55,960 nt of DNA from a virus. This document shows positions 55,422 to 55,960 of the stretch, piece after piece. The stretch spans positions 1 through 55,960 of IMG/VR virus record IMGVR_UViG_3300029893_000010. The stretch is one strand, 5' to 3'. The notes beneath the pieces were generated by a model. It did not search any database and had not been told where the DNA came from. It saw nothing but the letters and a program-made list of their open reading frames with translations. Both the position numbers and the translations under genes were made by a program. Position 1 is the stretch's first letter. Each line of letters opens with the position of its first letter.

Positions 55422-55960
55422 CTACAACTTGTTGACGAACGGAGACATCGTCAGATTGGAGTCCAGCCAGAGATGGGATCTTGAGAAAATGATCCTTGCA
55501 GTCGTGGAACTAAAAGGCACACAAAACACACGCCCGTCGGGCAACAATACTCCTCCAGCGAACGAAGCGCTCGCCGGGTAGGTTCCAGTCGGGGTGGAAA
55601 GGGTATTGGTTTCTGGGTCGTAGATGCGGGCGCTTGCAGAACTAAAAGGCACACAAAAGACGCGCCCGTCTGGAAGAAGAACTCCTCCTAAAAAGGCATT
55701 ACTTCCCGGGTAGGTTCCGGTCGGGGTGGAAAGGGTGTCGGTTGTCGGATCGTAAATGCGGGCGGTCGTTGAGTTATGCGGCACACAAAACACACGCCCA
55801 TCGGGCAACAATACCCCACCGGCGAACGAAGTGCTCGCCGGGTAGGTTCCAGTCGGGGTGGAAAGGGTATTGGTTTCTGGGTCGTAGATGCGGGCGCTTG
55901 CAGAACTAAAAGGCACACAAAAGACGCGCCCGTCTGGAAGAAGAACTCCTCCTAAAAAGG
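55422..55960 (-). CDS. Repeat-rich tail tip protein, C-terminal part (runs off window end)
   Basis: The frame is open from base 55960 to a stop at 55422, about 178 residues. It holds four 44-residue units (GGVLLPDGRVFCVP...ARIYDPETNTLSTPTGTYPA) and ends with a non-repeat tail SHLWLDSNLTMSPFVNKL. It is the continuation of the gene at 1-622. Units exist in two DNA versions (for example CGGCACACAAAACACACG and AGGCACACAAAAGACGCG) that alternate, so the array has been shuffled by recombination. Confidence 0.75.
   Translation of the reverse strand, partial: FLGGVLLPDGRVFCVPFSSASARIYDPETNTLSTPTGTYPASTSFAGGVLLPDGRVFCVPHNSTTARIYDPTTDTLSTPTGTYPGSNAFLGGVLLPDGRVFCVPFSSASARIYDPETNTLSTPTGTYPASASFAGGVLLPDGRVFCVPFSSTTARIIFSRSHLWLDSNLTMSPFVNKL

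Noticed and set aside
1-55960. tRNA genes
   Set aside because: No cloverleaf with a GGTTCGAATCC-type T-arm was noticed in intergenic regions; a covariance scan could overturn this.

Overview
The window is an almost complete genome of a tailed, long-tailed (siphovirus-type) bacteriophage. It carries the large terminase, portal, prohead protease/scaffold, major capsid, tail tube, tape measure and tail-tip genes in canonical order on the minus strand (about 36.5 kb down to 0), and a replication and small-gene region on the plus strand (about 36.95 to 55.4 kb). Both ends fall inside the same gene, a tail protein built of nearly identical 132-bp (44-residue) repeats, so the contig is probably a circular or permuted genome broken in a repeat. 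No gene identifies the host firmly. Shine-Dalgarno sites are of the AAGGAG/GGAGG type, and the Gp37-like tail protein and the style of the integron attC sites would fit a Chloroflexota (Anaerolineae) host, but that is an inference.

Minus-strand layout, in transcription order: GmhA-like isomerase (36.5), zinc-finger protein in the small-terminase position, large terminase interrupted by a LAGLIDADG intein, portal, gp10-like protein, [cassette array B, 30.0-27.35], protease/scaffold, major capsid, [GIY-YIG homing endonuclease on the opposite strand], a sugar/glycosylation block (PseB-like dehydratase, glycosyltransferase, HddA-like kinase, cREC protein, GalE-like epimerase, two virion-type hypotheticals, three-domain glycosyltransferase), a small membrane (holin-like) protein, connector-type proteins, tail tube with a beta-propeller, tail chaperones, tape measure, Dit-like protein with a propeller, Gp37-like hub and the repeat protein. 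A plus-strand island at 11.0-13.7 kb carries small membrane proteins, a tyrosine recombinase and cassette group A.

Plus-strand layout: a 448-bp divergent control region with iterated TGCAAT boxes, a sigma70-type promoter and a type III hammerhead ribozyme; small early genes separated by structured intergenic elements; a repressor-like gene on the minus strand; an operon with an RDF-like protein, GIY-YIG protein and LexA-type wHTH; [cassette array C, 43.6-45.1]; a structured leader; replication initiator, DnaB-like helicase, TOPRIM primase; two DNA methyltransferases; a wHTH regulator with a leaderless promoter; a VRR-NUC nuclease; a run of small membrane proteins and a lipoprotein SH3 protein; and a terminator that meets the repeat gene tail to tail.

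The most unusual feature is a set of integron-type gene cassettes in three places. About ten attC sites were read by eye. Nearly every cassette begins G|TT... and ends with an attC whose R'' box is the reverse complement of its own first 8-12 bases, with conserved L boxes (AAAGCGTGCACnnGAC and GTAACGCAAACC). Arrays B and C both start immediately after a 23-bp element that is identical at 20 positions and may be an attI-like landing site. No integron integrase is recognisable. All coordinates and starts were worked out by reading; no database search was possible.
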